Origin: Phascolarctobacterium sp. | GTDB lineage: Bacteria > Bacillota > Negativicutes > Acidaminococcales > Acidaminococcaceae | Assembly (NCBI GenBank): GCA_019417125.1 | Contig: DXVZ01000017.1 | Span: forward strand, 1 to 13,569 | Direction: 5' to 3' | DNA: 13,569 bases | Shown here: one piece after another, positions 1 through 7,539 of the stretch | How the letters are laid out: each line of letters starts with the position of its first letter | Numbering within the stretch: position 1 is the first letter of the stretch | Program-made: the position numbers and the translations under genes | The notes under the pieces: model-generated | What the model saw: only the letters and a program-made list of their open reading frames with translations | Databases searched by the model: none | Told to the model about the DNA's origin: nothing

Positions 1-17
1 TTACACTTTTATCAGTT

Positions 18-23
18 TGTCAA
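18..23 (-). promoter_or_regulatory. -35 element of a second leftward promoter (P2), cut by the window edge
   Basis: On the minus strand positions 23-18 read TTGACA, a perfect -35 hexamer. The remaining 17 bases of the window form a normal-length spacer, so the -10 would fall just outside, at positions 0 to -5. Together with the promoter at 123-151 this gives a tandem pair about 128 bp apart, a layout common for rRNA operons in Bacillota. The -10 cannot be seen, so the call is provisional. Confidence 0.45.
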
Positions 24-38
24 GCGCTTTTTTCATCT

Positions 39-74
39 TTTTTCACAAAGTTTTTTGAAAAACTTTGTGAAAAA
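39..74. other. AT-rich perfect hairpin between two tandem leftward promoters
   Basis: Arms 39-54 and 59-74 are perfectly complementary over 16 bp with a 4-nt loop; the core is CACAAAG/CTTTGTG flanked by T and A runs. No separate U-run follows it on either strand, so it is not a standard intrinsic terminator. It lies in the transcript expected from the 123-151 promoter and upstream of the second TTGACA. It could be a leader hairpin, a processing site or a weak attenuator; the sequence does not decide. Confidence 0.55.
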
Positions 75-122
75 GCACTTAACGTTATTAACTTCAAGCC
101 GCTTGTTTTAAACAGCTTAGTT

Positions 123-151
123 ATAATAGCATCTTTGCGTGCGTCTGTCAA
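123..151 (-). promoter_or_regulatory. Strong leftward promoter, rRNA P1-like
   Basis: The minus strand carries TTGACA (151-146), a 17-nt spacer and TATTAT (128-123), preceded by TGC, which is an extended -10. The DNA just upstream on that strand (about 152-180) is A/T-rich, resembling an UP element. It starts only about 30 bp past the stop of the radical SAM gene and points off the left edge, with no ORF between it and the edge. A strong promoter followed by a second TTGACA and a non-coding leader suggests a stable-RNA operon to the left. That identity is inferred because the transcribed gene is not in view. Confidence 0.75.
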
Positions 152-183
152 CTGCTTTTATATACTTTTTTCAAAAATTAGCT

Positions 184-1893
184 TTAATTTTCAAAACCAC
201 TAAGTTTCACTGCCCTGCTGCCGCAATTTTCATATATAAATAAGTAATATGCTTTGCCGTCTGCGCTGGTTACCGGGTCAAAATTAAAATACTCCAACGC
301 ATATTTTTTCTTTATTTCGCGCCAGGTAGCAAAGTTATAATTTGGCAAATAGCGCCGCACTTTTTCCGCGTCACGCCAAAATGCCATAGTTGCTTCATTC
401 AATTCTTCCGTATGCCAGGTTAAAAATTCTGGCTTCCAGCTGGGTTGGTACAACAAAATATCAAAGCGCAGCAATTCGCAGATTTTTGCAAAGTTATCTG
501 CGCAACATTCACCGGCAAACTGCCACAGCAGCTTGCTTACGCCGCGCACATTGTGCCCCAAAGGATATTCTCCGCGTTCCTGCCACCATTTGGCAAATTT
601 GCTGTAAAAGGCAAACGCACTGCCTTCCACCTCCGCCAAATATTGCAGCGTATGTTTAAAACGCCCCGTGTTATAAGTATGTTCAAATACATCCTCCAAC
701 ACCTTCAAAAAGCTCATTTCGCCGTATGGCATATACTTTGTTGAAAGTATCTCGTAAGGCGGCTCATCCATATAAACCAGTTCATGTTCTGCTTGCTGTT
801 TTTCCATTTCGGTGCCTGGCAGCACTTTTAAAAACCCCAGTTGCAACATATCCGGCTGCAAACCATAAACGTCATTAAAAGATTTTGCAAATTCCTGCAA
901 GCCTTCATACGGCAGCCCGGCAATTAAATCAAGGTGTAAATGGATATTTCCATAACTCAGCAGCTTTTTTACATTAGCGGTAAGCTTCTGCCAGTTATCA
1001 TGGCGGTTAATCGCTGTCAGTGTCGGCTCGTTTGTCGTCTGCACACCAATTTCAAATTGGAAGCGCCCTTTAGGCACTGTTTTTAAAAATTTCAGCACTT
1101 CTTCCGTCAGCAAATCAGCCTTAATTTCAAAATGAAACGTAGCTTTAGTATCGGCTTCAGCTATATGCTGCATAATTGGCAAATAGTAATTTTCGTCTAA
1201 ATTGTAAGTGCGGTCCACAAATTTTATCAGCGGCACTTTTGCGGCAATCATCCTGTCCAAATCGGCATAAACTTTTGGCAGGCTTCTTCTGCGCACATTA
1301 CGCGATATACCTGACAAGCAGTACGAACAATTAAACGGGCACCCGCGGCTGCATTCATAGTAAACTATTTTTTTTGCAGATACAACTTCGTCCAAATCCG
1401 GATAAGCAAACTCCAGTACATCCAAATTTTCGACTACCGCAATACCGCCGTTGACAATAACTTTGTTATTGTTTTTATAGGAAACGTGCTGGGGCAGCGT
1501 CGTTTCATCACGCAAGGCGTTGATTAAATTTACAAAAACTTCTTCGCCCTCGCCCATAACGATGTAATCAATCTGATGGCATTCGTCAAAAATTCTGCCC
1601 GGGTCAATAGCAACCTCCGGCCCGCCCGCCACAATTTTCAGCTTTGGCATAACCTTACGTAAAAGCCTGATAAGACTGTAAACGTAATTTTTGTTCCAAA
1701 TATGTACGGAAAGGCCCACCACGTCCGGCTGCTGTGCAGTTATTTCCGCCAGTACGGATAACAACGGCGTCTGCACCGTATCTTCGATAAGCTGCATTTC
1801 AATGCCGTGCGCAGCCGCATAAGCACGGATGCTGCGCAGCCCCAGCGCCGTGTGGATGTATTTACTGCCGATTGCCGTTAAAATTATTTTCAT
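184..1893 (-). CDS. B12-binding domain radical SAM protein, DUF4080 type
   Basis: A 569-residue protein of unknown reaction. Residues 1 to about 135 look like a cobalamin-binding Rossmann-type domain (GLSVHIWN near 60-67, IVAGGPEV at 87-94, GEGEE near 114-118). A radical SAM domain follows, with the cluster motif CPFNCSYC giving Cys185, Cys189 and Cys192, which would bind a 4Fe-4S cluster and SAM. The C-terminal third matches my recollection of the DUF4080 region found with this architecture in anaerobes. Family members are often annotated as putative methyltransferases or oxidoreductases, but the substrate is not known to me. The start at 1893 is chosen because AGAGG lies 8 nt upstream and the B12-fold N-terminus (MKIILTAIG) begins there. 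An in-frame upstream Met at 1998 would overlap pepF and the promoters. The gene is divergent from pepF and appears monocistronic. Confidence 0.85.
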   Translation of the reverse strand: MKIILTAIGSKYIHTALGLRSIRAYAAAHGIEMQLIEDTVQTPLLSVLAEITAQQPDVVGLSVHIWNKNYVYSLIRLLRKVMPKLKIVAGGPEVAIDPGRIFDECHQIDYIVMGEGEEVFVNLINALRDETTLPQHVSYKNNNKVIVNGGIAVVENLDVLEFAYPDLDEVVSAKKIVYYECSRGCPFNCSYCLSGISRNVRRRSLPKVYADLDRMIAAKVPLIKFVDRTYNLDENYYLPIMQHIAEADTKATFHFEIKADLLTEEVLKFLKTVPKGRFQFEIGVQTTNEPTLTAINRHDNWQKLTANVKKLLSYGNIHLHLDLIAGLPYEGLQEFAKSFNDVYGLQPDMLQLGFLKVLPGTEMEKQQAEHELVYMDEPPYEILSTKYMPYGEMSFLKVLEDVFEHTYNTGRFKHTLQYLAEVEGSAFAFYSKFAKWWQERGEYPLGHNVRGVSKLLWQFAGECCADNFAKICELLRFDILLYQPSWKPEFLTWHTEELNEATMAFWRDAEKVRRYLPNYNFATWREIKKKYALEYFNFDPVTSADGKAYYLFIYENCGSRAVKLSGFEN

Positions 1894-1929
1894 GTTTACC
1901 GCCTCTAACTTTAATTTACCGTCTTGTGC

Positions 1930-1935
1930 TATAAT
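1930..1935 (+). promoter_or_regulatory. pepF promoter, extended -10
   Basis: TATAAT at 1930-1935 is a perfect -10 and is preceded by TGC, an extended -10 motif. No good -35 sits at the right distance (the bases near 1907-1912 read AACTTT), so the extended -10 probably compensates. Transcription would start near 1942, about 33 nt ahead of the pepF ATG. It overlaps the opposite-strand promoter of the radical SAM gene. Confidence 0.65.
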
Positions 1936-1959
1936 AATAGAGTATTGAGATTTTTGCAA
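1931..1959 (-). promoter_or_regulatory. Promoter of the radical SAM gene, overlapping the pepF promoter
   Basis: On the minus strand TTGCAA (1959-1954), a 17-nt spacer and TATTAT (1936-1931) form a good promoter. Its -10 occupies almost the same base pairs as the pepF -10 on the other strand, so polymerase binding at one should exclude the other. Transcription would start near 1924, leaving a leader of about 30 nt before the ATG at 1893. Confidence 0.6.
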
Positions 1960-1974
1960 GGAGTGATTTGAAAT

Positions 1975-3789
1975 ATGACGCAAAATGTTCCCACGCACGG
2001 CAGCAATGTTGCCAGAAAAGATATAAACGAAATTTACAAATGGAAAATTGACGATTTATACACCAGTAAAGAAAGCTGGCAGAACGCCGCGCAAAATTTA
2101 AAAGTACGCTTAAACGATTTCAAAAATTTACAGGGGCAGCTTGGCGACGCCGCAGAATTACTGGAAGCTCTGCAGCAGCAGTCCAAACTTTCCGAGGAAA
2201 TCTCTAAAATTTATGCTTATGCGCGTTTGCAGCTGGACGCAGACAACACCGACCAGGCTTTGCAGGCAATGGCGGGCGAAGCCGAAGGCCTGCTGTCGGA
2301 TTTTAACAACGCCGTATCCTTTGTAGAGCCGGAAATTATTGCCCAGCCGCATGATTTTATTAAAAGCTGCTTAGCAAACCCTGCTTTTGCCGAATTTAAG
2401 TTTTACCTTGCCAACCTGCTGCGCCTTGCGCCACATGTACTTTCCACCGAACAGGAAGCGCTGCTCTCGCAGGCCGGCCTTGCCATGTCCGCACCGGCTG
2501 CTATTTTCCGCAGTCTCGTCAGCGCCGATATGGAGTTCCCACCCATTACCGACGGCGAGGGCAAACCCGCCACCGTCAGCGAAGGCAATTACCTGCTGAA
2601 CATGACCAGCCCCGACCGCACGCTGCGCCAAAACTCGTTCCGTACGCTGATGGGTACCTATCACAACTACCGCAACACGCTTGCCAACACCTTAACCGGT
2701 CAGTGCCGCGTCAGCCATTTTTACGCCACGGCGCATAAATATACCGATACTTTAACCGCCAGCCTTGCGGAGGATAACATCCCTACGGAGCTTTACCACA
2801 ATTTAATCACCACTGTACACGAAAATTTACAGCCGCTGCACGAATACATGACGCTGAAAAAAGCCGCCTTAAAGCTTGATGAACTGCACCCATATGACAT
2901 TTACATGCCGCTTTCCGCAGCAGGCGAAAGCTTTGCCTGCACTTTTGAAGAAGCCTGCGCGCGTGTAACTGAAGCGCTGGCACCGTTGGGCGAAGATTAC
3001 GTTGCCACCTTGAAACAGGCATTTAAAAACCGTTGGATTGACATTTATGAAAACAAGGGCAAACGCAGCGGCGCATATTCCTGGGGCGTTTACGGCGTGC
3101 ACCCCTACGTACTTTTAAATTACCAGCCGCGCTACAACAGCATCTCCACCATTGCGCACGAAATGGGCCACGCCATGCACAGCTACCTTGCCAACCAGGC
3201 TCAAACCTATGCCAACAGCGATTACTCAATTTTCTGCGCCGAAGTTGCCAGCACCACCAACGAAATTTTACTTTTGGAACACACACTTGCCCACGCCACT
3301 AATGAGCAGAAAATTTACCTTATCAACCAATTTTTGGAGGCTGTACGTACCACCGTTTACCGCCAGGTGCAGTTTGCCGAATTTGAACTTTATATCCACG
3401 GTGAAATTAACGCCGGGCGCAGCCTGCAAGCCGAAAGCCTTGAAAACTACTGGCTGGAAAGCAACAAAACCTATTATGGCCCGGCGCTTATTGCCGATAA
3501 GGAACTGGCCAGTGAATGGTCGCGTATTCCGCATTTTTATACGCCGTTTTATGTTTACAAATACGCCACCGGTTACAGCGCTGCCACAGCCTTTGCCGAA
3601 ACAATACTCAGCGGCAAAGAAAATGCCGTTGAAAAATACCTTAACTTCTTAAAAGCTGGCGGCAGCGATTATTCGCTGAATATTTTGAAAAACGCCGGCG
3701 TAGATTTAACCACACCGCAGCCGGTTGCCGTAACCCTGCAAAAATTTGCACAAAAGGTGCAGGAACTAAAAGCACTTTTAAAATTATAA
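1975..3789 (+). CDS. pepF: Oligoendopeptidase F (M3 family zinc metallopeptidase)
   Basis: A 604-residue protein, the usual PepF length. It hydrolyses short peptides in the cytoplasm, in peptide recycling or nutrition. The zinc site is visible: HEMGH at residues 395-399 supplies two His ligands and the catalytic Glu396, and Glu423 in CAEVAST is the expected third ligand. The N-terminal half is the long helical region typical of M3B enzymes (WKIDDLY near residue 23). The C-terminal stretch with PHFYTPFYVYKYATG is characteristic of the family. There is no signal peptide. AAGGAG at 1958-1963 lies 11 nt before the ATG, slightly long but acceptable. The gene is single, with its own promoter, and ends at a bidirectional terminator facing argH. 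Confidence 0.95.
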   Translation: MTQNVPTHGSNVARKDINEIYKWKIDDLYTSKESWQNAAQNLKVRLNDFKNLQGQLGDAAELLEALQQQSKLSEEISKIYAYARLQLDADNTDQALQAMAGEAEGLLSDFNNAVSFVEPEIIAQPHDFIKSCLANPAFAEFKFYLANLLRLAPHVLSTEQEALLSQAGLAMSAPAAIFRSLVSADMEFPPITDGEGKPATVSEGNYLLNMTSPDRTLRQNSFRTLMGTYHNYRNTLANTLTGQCRVSHFYATAHKYTDTLTASLAEDNIPTELYHNLITTVHENLQPLHEYMTLKKAALKLDELHPYDIYMPLSAAGESFACTFEEACARVTEALAPLGEDYVATLKQAFKNRWIDIYENKGKRSGAYSWGVYGVHPYVLLNYQPRYNSISTIAHEMGHAMHSYLANQAQTYANSDYSIFCAEVASTTNEILLLEHTLAHATNEQKIYLINQFLEAVRTTVYRQVQFAEFELYIHGEINAGRSLQAESLENYWLESNKTYYGPALIADKELASEWSRIPHFYTPFYVYKYATGYSAATAFAETILSGKENAVEKYLNFLKAGGSDYSLNILKNAGVDLTTPQPVAVTLQKFAQKVQELKALLKL

Positions 3790-3801
3790 CCAACATACAG
3801 C

Positions 3802-3836
3802 AAAAGAGACGGTTCGTAATGAACCGTCTCTTTTTT
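3802..3836. terminator. Bidirectional intrinsic terminator between pepF and argH
   Basis: Perfect 14-bp stem 3802-3815 / 3821-3834 with loop GTAAT. The GC-rich core GAGACGGTTC is flanked by A's on the left and a six-T run (3831-3836) on the right. It serves pepF on the plus strand and, through the complementary T's, the arginine operon on the minus strand. Confidence 0.93.
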
Positions 3837-3850
3837 ATTTAAAACGTAAA

Positions 3851-5263
3851 TTATAATTTTTGTTTTAATTCTTCAATTTTCGCTTTTTGTGCCATGATAA
3901 TTTCATCACCGCGTACAAACTGCTTGTCATTTTCCGTAAACGCAGGTCCGCCATAAGAAGTACGTGCTGCCACGCAGTTTTCTGGTTTTAAAGCATCCAG
4001 CAAATCTGCTTCAAACAAATCGCTGAACTTTTTGTATTCGTCAAGCGAAATCTCCGGCAGGAACTTACCTTCGGTAATAGCGTAAGCAACGCATTTGCCT
4101 ACAACCTCGTGCGCCATGCGGAAAGGCAGGCCTTTACGTACCAGGTAATCCGCCAAATCGGTAGCGTTGGAAAAATCCTTGCTTACCGCTTCACGCATCT
4201 TATCCACGTTAACGGTCATTGTTTTAACCATATCGCTGTAAACTGCCAGCGTAAACTTCAGCGTGTCTATAGCGTCGAAGAAGCCTTCCTTATCCTCCTG
4301 CAAATCCTTGTTATAAGTTAAAGGCAAACCCTTGCAGGTGGTAAGCATCGCCATTAAGTGCCCGTAAACACGTCCGGTTTTGCCGCGCACAAGTTCGGAA
4401 ATATCCGGATTTTTCTTCTGCGGCATCATAGAAGAACCGGTTGCAAAAGCGTCATCCAATTCAATAAAGCCAAACTCCGTGCTGCTCCACAGGCAAAACT
4501 CCTCGCTCAAGCGGCTCATGTGCATCATCAGCGTCGATGCAAAACTCAAAAATTCCAGGATATAGTCCCTGTCGCTTACCGCGTCCATGCTGTTGGCATA
4601 AACGCTGCCAAAATTAAGCTGTTCTGCCACAAAAAAGCGGTCAATCGGGAAAGTCGTACCCGCAATGGCGCCTGCTCCAAGCGGCATAATGTCCGCACCT
4701 TCCCACACGCCCAAAAGGCGGCGGAAATCGCGCTGTAACATATTAAAATATGCCAGCAGGTGGTGCGCAAAGGTAATCGGCTGCGCACGCTGCAAATGCG
4801 TATAGCCTGGCATCAGCGTTTTATCGTGCTTTTTGGCAACGCTTAACAGTGCTTCTTCAAACTGCACCAGTAATTCGGCAATTTCTACTACTTCGCGTTT
4901 CATGTACATGTGCATATCAAGCGCAACCTGGTCATTGCGGCTGCGAGCCGTATGCAGTCTTGCACCGGCAGCACCGATGCGTTCCGTCAAGCGTGCTTCC
5001 ACGTTCATGTGGATGTCTTCCAGCGCCACGTCAAATTCAAAATTACCGGCTTCAATATCTTTTAAAATATCCTTTAACCCGGCAACAATTTTTTCTGCAT
5101 CTTCTTTTGGAATGATTCCGCATTTAGCCAGCATCGTAGCATGAGCAATACTGCCGCGAATGTCCTCATGATACAAGCGTTTATCAAACTCAATGGACGC
5201 ATTGAATGCGTCCACGAGTTCATTAGTATTTTTGCTGAATCTTCCGCCCCACAGCTTAGCCAT
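3851..5263 (-). CDS. argH: Argininosuccinate lyase
   Basis: 470 residues, normal for the family. It splits argininosuccinate into arginine and fumarate, the last step of arginine synthesis, as a cytoplasmic homotetramer. The fumarase/aspartase superfamily signature GSSMMPQKKNPD is at residues 276-287 and contains the catalytic serine loop. YTHLQRAQP near 154-162 holds the Thr-His active-site pair, and TARSRNDQ near 105-112 binds substrate. The ATG overlaps the argG stop by one base (TAATG), and only a weak AGGGC Shine-Dalgarno is present, so translation is probably coupled to argG. It is the last gene of the arginine operon and is followed by the terminator at 3802-3836. Confidence 0.97.
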   Translation of the reverse strand: MAKLWGGRFSKNTNELVDAFNASIEFDKRLYHEDIRGSIAHATMLAKCGIIPKEDAEKIVAGLKDILKDIEAGNFEFDVALEDIHMNVEARLTERIGAAGARLHTARSRNDQVALDMHMYMKREVVEIAELLVQFEEALLSVAKKHDKTLMPGYTHLQRAQPITFAHHLLAYFNMLQRDFRRLLGVWEGADIMPLGAGAIAGTTFPIDRFFVAEQLNFGSVYANSMDAVSDRDYILEFLSFASTLMMHMSRLSEEFCLWSSTEFGFIELDDAFATGSSMMPQKKNPDISELVRGKTGRVYGHLMAMLTTCKGLPLTYNKDLQEDKEGFFDAIDTLKFTLAVYSDMVKTMTVNVDKMREAVSKDFSNATDLADYLVRKGLPFRMAHEVVGKCVAYAITEGKFLPEISLDEYKKFSDLFEADLLDALKPENCVAARTSYGGPAFTENDKQFVRGDEIIMAQKAKIEELKQKL

Positions 5264-6489
5264 TATTTAAGTTTGCCCTGTTTCATCAAAGCACGAACGG
5301 TCAGCGGCAGTCCGAACAGTGTGATGAAGCCGGTAGCATCAGCCTGATTATAAACTTCGTCAGCGCCGAAAGTTACATATTCCTTGCTGTACAGGGAATA
5401 TGGGGATTTGGTGCCAGCGCTCATAATGTTGCCTTTGTAAAGTTTCAGGCGTACAGTACCGGTAACGGTTTTCTGGGTTTCGTCAACAAAGGCTGCCAGT
5501 GCTTCGCGCAGCGGGCTGAACCACATGCCGTCGTAAACCAGTTCCGCATATTTAATGGCAACCATTTCTTTATAGTGCATGGTAGCGCGGTCCAGGCACA
5601 GGCGCTCCAATTCTTTGTGTGCGTAAACAATAATTGCGCCGCCTGGGTTTTCATACACGCCGCGGGATTTCATGCCGACAAGACGGTTTTCAACCATATC
5701 GCAAATGCCTACGCCGTTGCGGATGCCAATTTCGTTTAATTTTTCAAGCAGTGCTGCCGGGGAAAGTTTTTCACCATTAACAGCAACCGGTACTCCAGCT
5801 TCAAATTCCAACTCTACATATTCGTCTTTGTCCGGAGCTTTTTCAGGCGTGCTGGTAACAATAAACAGTTCGTCTTTCGGCGCGTTCCAGGGGTCTTCCA
5901 GGTCAGAGCCTTCATGGCTTAAATGCCACATGTTGCGGTCCATGGAATAATCATGGTCTTTGGTTACAGGCACCGGAATGTTATGCGCTGCTGCAAAGTC
6001 GATAGCGTCCTCGCGGGAACGGATGTTCCATTCGCGCCAGGGCACAATAACAGCCAGCTGCGGAGCAAGAGCTTTAACGCCCAATTCAAAACGGACCTGG
6101 TCGTTGCCTTTGCCGGTAGCGCCGTGGGCAACAGCGTCAGCGCCTTCTTTTAAAGCAATTTCAACTAATTTTTTCGCAATCAGCGGCCGCGCGAAAGAGG
6201 TACCGAGCAGATATTTCTGTTCGTAAATAGCGCCTGCTTTAACAACCGGCCATACATAGTCGGAAACAAATTCTTCTTTTAAGTCAAGGATATAGCATTT
6301 GCTGGCGCCGGATTTTAAAGCTTTGTCATGGACGATGTTCAGTTCATCGCCCTGGCCAAGGTCAGCGGTGCAGGCAATAACTTCACAATTATTGTAGTTT
6401 TCTTTCAGCCAGGGGATGATAACGGAAGTATCAAGGCCGCCGGAATAAGCTAGAACCACTTTTTTAATTTTGCTTTTGTCAATTTTCAT
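5263..6489 (-). CDS. argG: Argininosuccinate synthase
   Basis: 408 residues, normal length. It joins citrulline and aspartate using ATP to give argininosuccinate. The N-type ATP pyrophosphatase loop YSGGLDTS is at residues 15-22, and the family motif GATGKGNDQVRFE is at 123-135 (citrulline/aspartate site). AGGAGGC at 6499-6505 lies 9 nt before the ATG. An 88-nt gap separates it from argF, longer than the other spacings in the cluster, and contains a promoter. The stop codon overlaps the argH start. This pairing suggests argGH can be expressed as a unit apart from argCJBDF. Confidence 0.97.
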   Translation of the reverse strand: MKIDKSKIKKVVLAYSGGLDTSVIIPWLKENYNNCEVIACTADLGQGDELNIVHDKALKSGASKCYILDLKEEFVSDYVWPVVKAGAIYEQKYLLGTSFARPLIAKKLVEIALKEGADAVAHGATGKGNDQVRFELGVKALAPQLAVIVPWREWNIRSREDAIDFAAAHNIPVPVTKDHDYSMDRNMWHLSHEGSDLEDPWNAPKDELFIVTSTPEKAPDKDEYVELEFEAGVPVAVNGEKLSPAALLEKLNEIGIRNGVGICDMVENRLVGMKSRGVYENPGGAIIVYAHKELERLCLDRATMHYKEMVAIKYAELVYDGMWFSPLREALAAFVDETQKTVTGTVRLKLYKGNIMSAGTKSPYSLYSKEYVTFGADEVYNQADATGFITLFGLPLTVRALMKQGKLK

Positions 6490-6541
6490 TAAAGTACAGC
6501 CTCCTAACAGGATTTCGTTTTATAAAAATAACACAAGTAAG

Positions 6542-6571
6542 ATTATACCACAATCTTTTATAAATATACAA
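6542..6571 (-). promoter_or_regulatory. Internal promoter upstream of argG
   Basis: On the minus strand TTGTAT (6571-6566), an 18-nt spacer and a perfect TATAAT (6547-6542) preceded by TGG (extended -10). It lies in the argF-argG gap and would start transcription about 45 nt ahead of argG. The -35 is weak; the -10 is strong. Confidence 0.6.
6557..6570 (-). promoter_or_regulatory. ARG-box-like site at the argG promoter
   Basis: The minus strand reads TGTATATTTATAAA, which has the TGNAT-WWWW-AT layout of ArgR operators (consensus core TGAATWWWWATTCA, 7 of 10 outer positions matched). It resembles the proximal site before argC (TGTATAATTATAAA) and covers the -35 of the internal promoter. No good second copy is visible 21-22 bp away. 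AT-rich DNA makes chance matches possible. Confidence 0.35.
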
Positions 6572-6577
6572 CAAATT

Positions 6578-7519
6578 TTAAATAATATCGTCGGTCATCA
6601 AAAGCGCCATAATGGCTTTCTGTACATGCAGACGGTTTTCTGCCTGGTCAAATACTTTGGACTGAGGCCCTTCCAGCACTTCCTCGGTAATTTCTTCGCC
6701 GCGGTGTGCAGGCAGGCAATGCAGCACCATCGCGTCCGGGCGTGCCACGCTCAGCAGTTCTTTGTTAATCTGGTAATCGCCCAGCGCCTCCTGGCGGATG
6801 CTTTGTTCAGCCTCCTGGCCCATGCTTGCCCACACGTCGGTGTAAAGCACGTCTGCTCCCTTGGCAGCGCGGAACAAATCTTCGTCTACTTCAATGGTGC
6901 AGCCGGTGTGAGAAGCATCCTCCTGCGCGTTTTTAACAATCTGCGGGTCTGGCTGGTAACCTTTCGGCGATGCACAGACCATGTTCATGCCTACTTTGGC
7001 GCAGGCATACATTAATGAATGCGCCATATTGTTGCCGTCGCCAACGTAAACCAGTTTGCGCCCCTTCAGCACTTCTTTATATTCCATAATGGTAAACATA
7101 TCGGTCAGCGCCTGGCAGGGGTGCAGCAAATCCGTCAGCCCGTTAATTACCGGCACGGTTGCGTATTTGGCAAGTTCTATAACGGAATCATGCGAAAAAG
7201 TACGAATCATAATGCCGTCAACAAAACGGGAAAGCACCCTCGCCGTATCGCGTACCGGTTCGCCGCGCCCAATCTGCGAAGCGGAATCGTTTAAATAAAT
7301 CGGGTGTCCGCCCAGCTGGTAAAAGCCTGTTTCAAACGAAACCCTTGTTCTTGTAGAGGCTTTAGAAAAAATCATCGCCAAAGTTTTGCCTTCCAAATAT
7401 CTGTGCGGTTCGCCTCTTTTTTGTTTGCGTTTTAATTTTTTAGCCACATCCAAAATAGTCGCAACTTCGCCGACCGTTAAATCATGGATGGAAATCAAAT
7501 CTTTATTTCTTAAACCCAT
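6578..7519 (-). CDS. argF: Ornithine carbamoyltransferase
   Basis: 313 residues. It transfers the carbamoyl group from carbamoyl phosphate to ornithine to make citrulline. The carbamoyl phosphate motif STRTR is at 55-59 and HPCQ at 133-136. The ornithine loop motif DVWASMG is at 228-234 and HCLPAHR, with the catalytic Cys268, at 267-273; these features separate it from aspartate carbamoyltransferase. The family also includes catabolic ArcB, but with no arcA or arcC nearby and six biosynthetic neighbours the anabolic role is favoured. GAGGG at 7526-7530 is 6 nt before the ATG. It starts 20 nt after argD. Confidence 0.96.
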   Translation of the reverse strand: MGLRNKDLISIHDLTVGEVATILDVAKKLKRKQKRGEPHRYLEGKTLAMIFSKASTRTRVSFETGFYQLGGHPIYLNDSASQIGRGEPVRDTARVLSRFVDGIMIRTFSHDSVIELAKYATVPVINGLTDLLHPCQALTDMFTIMEYKEVLKGRKLVYVGDGNNMAHSLMYACAKVGMNMVCASPKGYQPDPQIVKNAQEDASHTGCTIEVDEDLFRAAKGADVLYTDVWASMGQEAEQSIRQEALGDYQINKELLSVARPDAMVLHCLPAHRGEEITEEVLEGPQSKVFDQAENRLHVQKAIMALLMTDDII

Positions 7520-7539
7520 TTTCTACCCTCACCAACTGA

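Noticed and set aside
39..74. Intrinsic terminator for the radical SAM gene
   Set aside because: The hairpin is almost all A/T apart from a short core, has no free U-run after it on either strand and lies downstream of a strong promoter in the same direction.
1894..1998. Upstream in-frame Met (1998) adding 35 residues to the radical SAM protein
   Set aside because: It would start inside pepF and span both promoters; the AGAGG site and the B12-fold start support 1893.
6470..7015. 181-codon open frame on the plus strand
   Set aside because: Antisense to argF and the argF-argG gap; the translation shows no recognisable domain.
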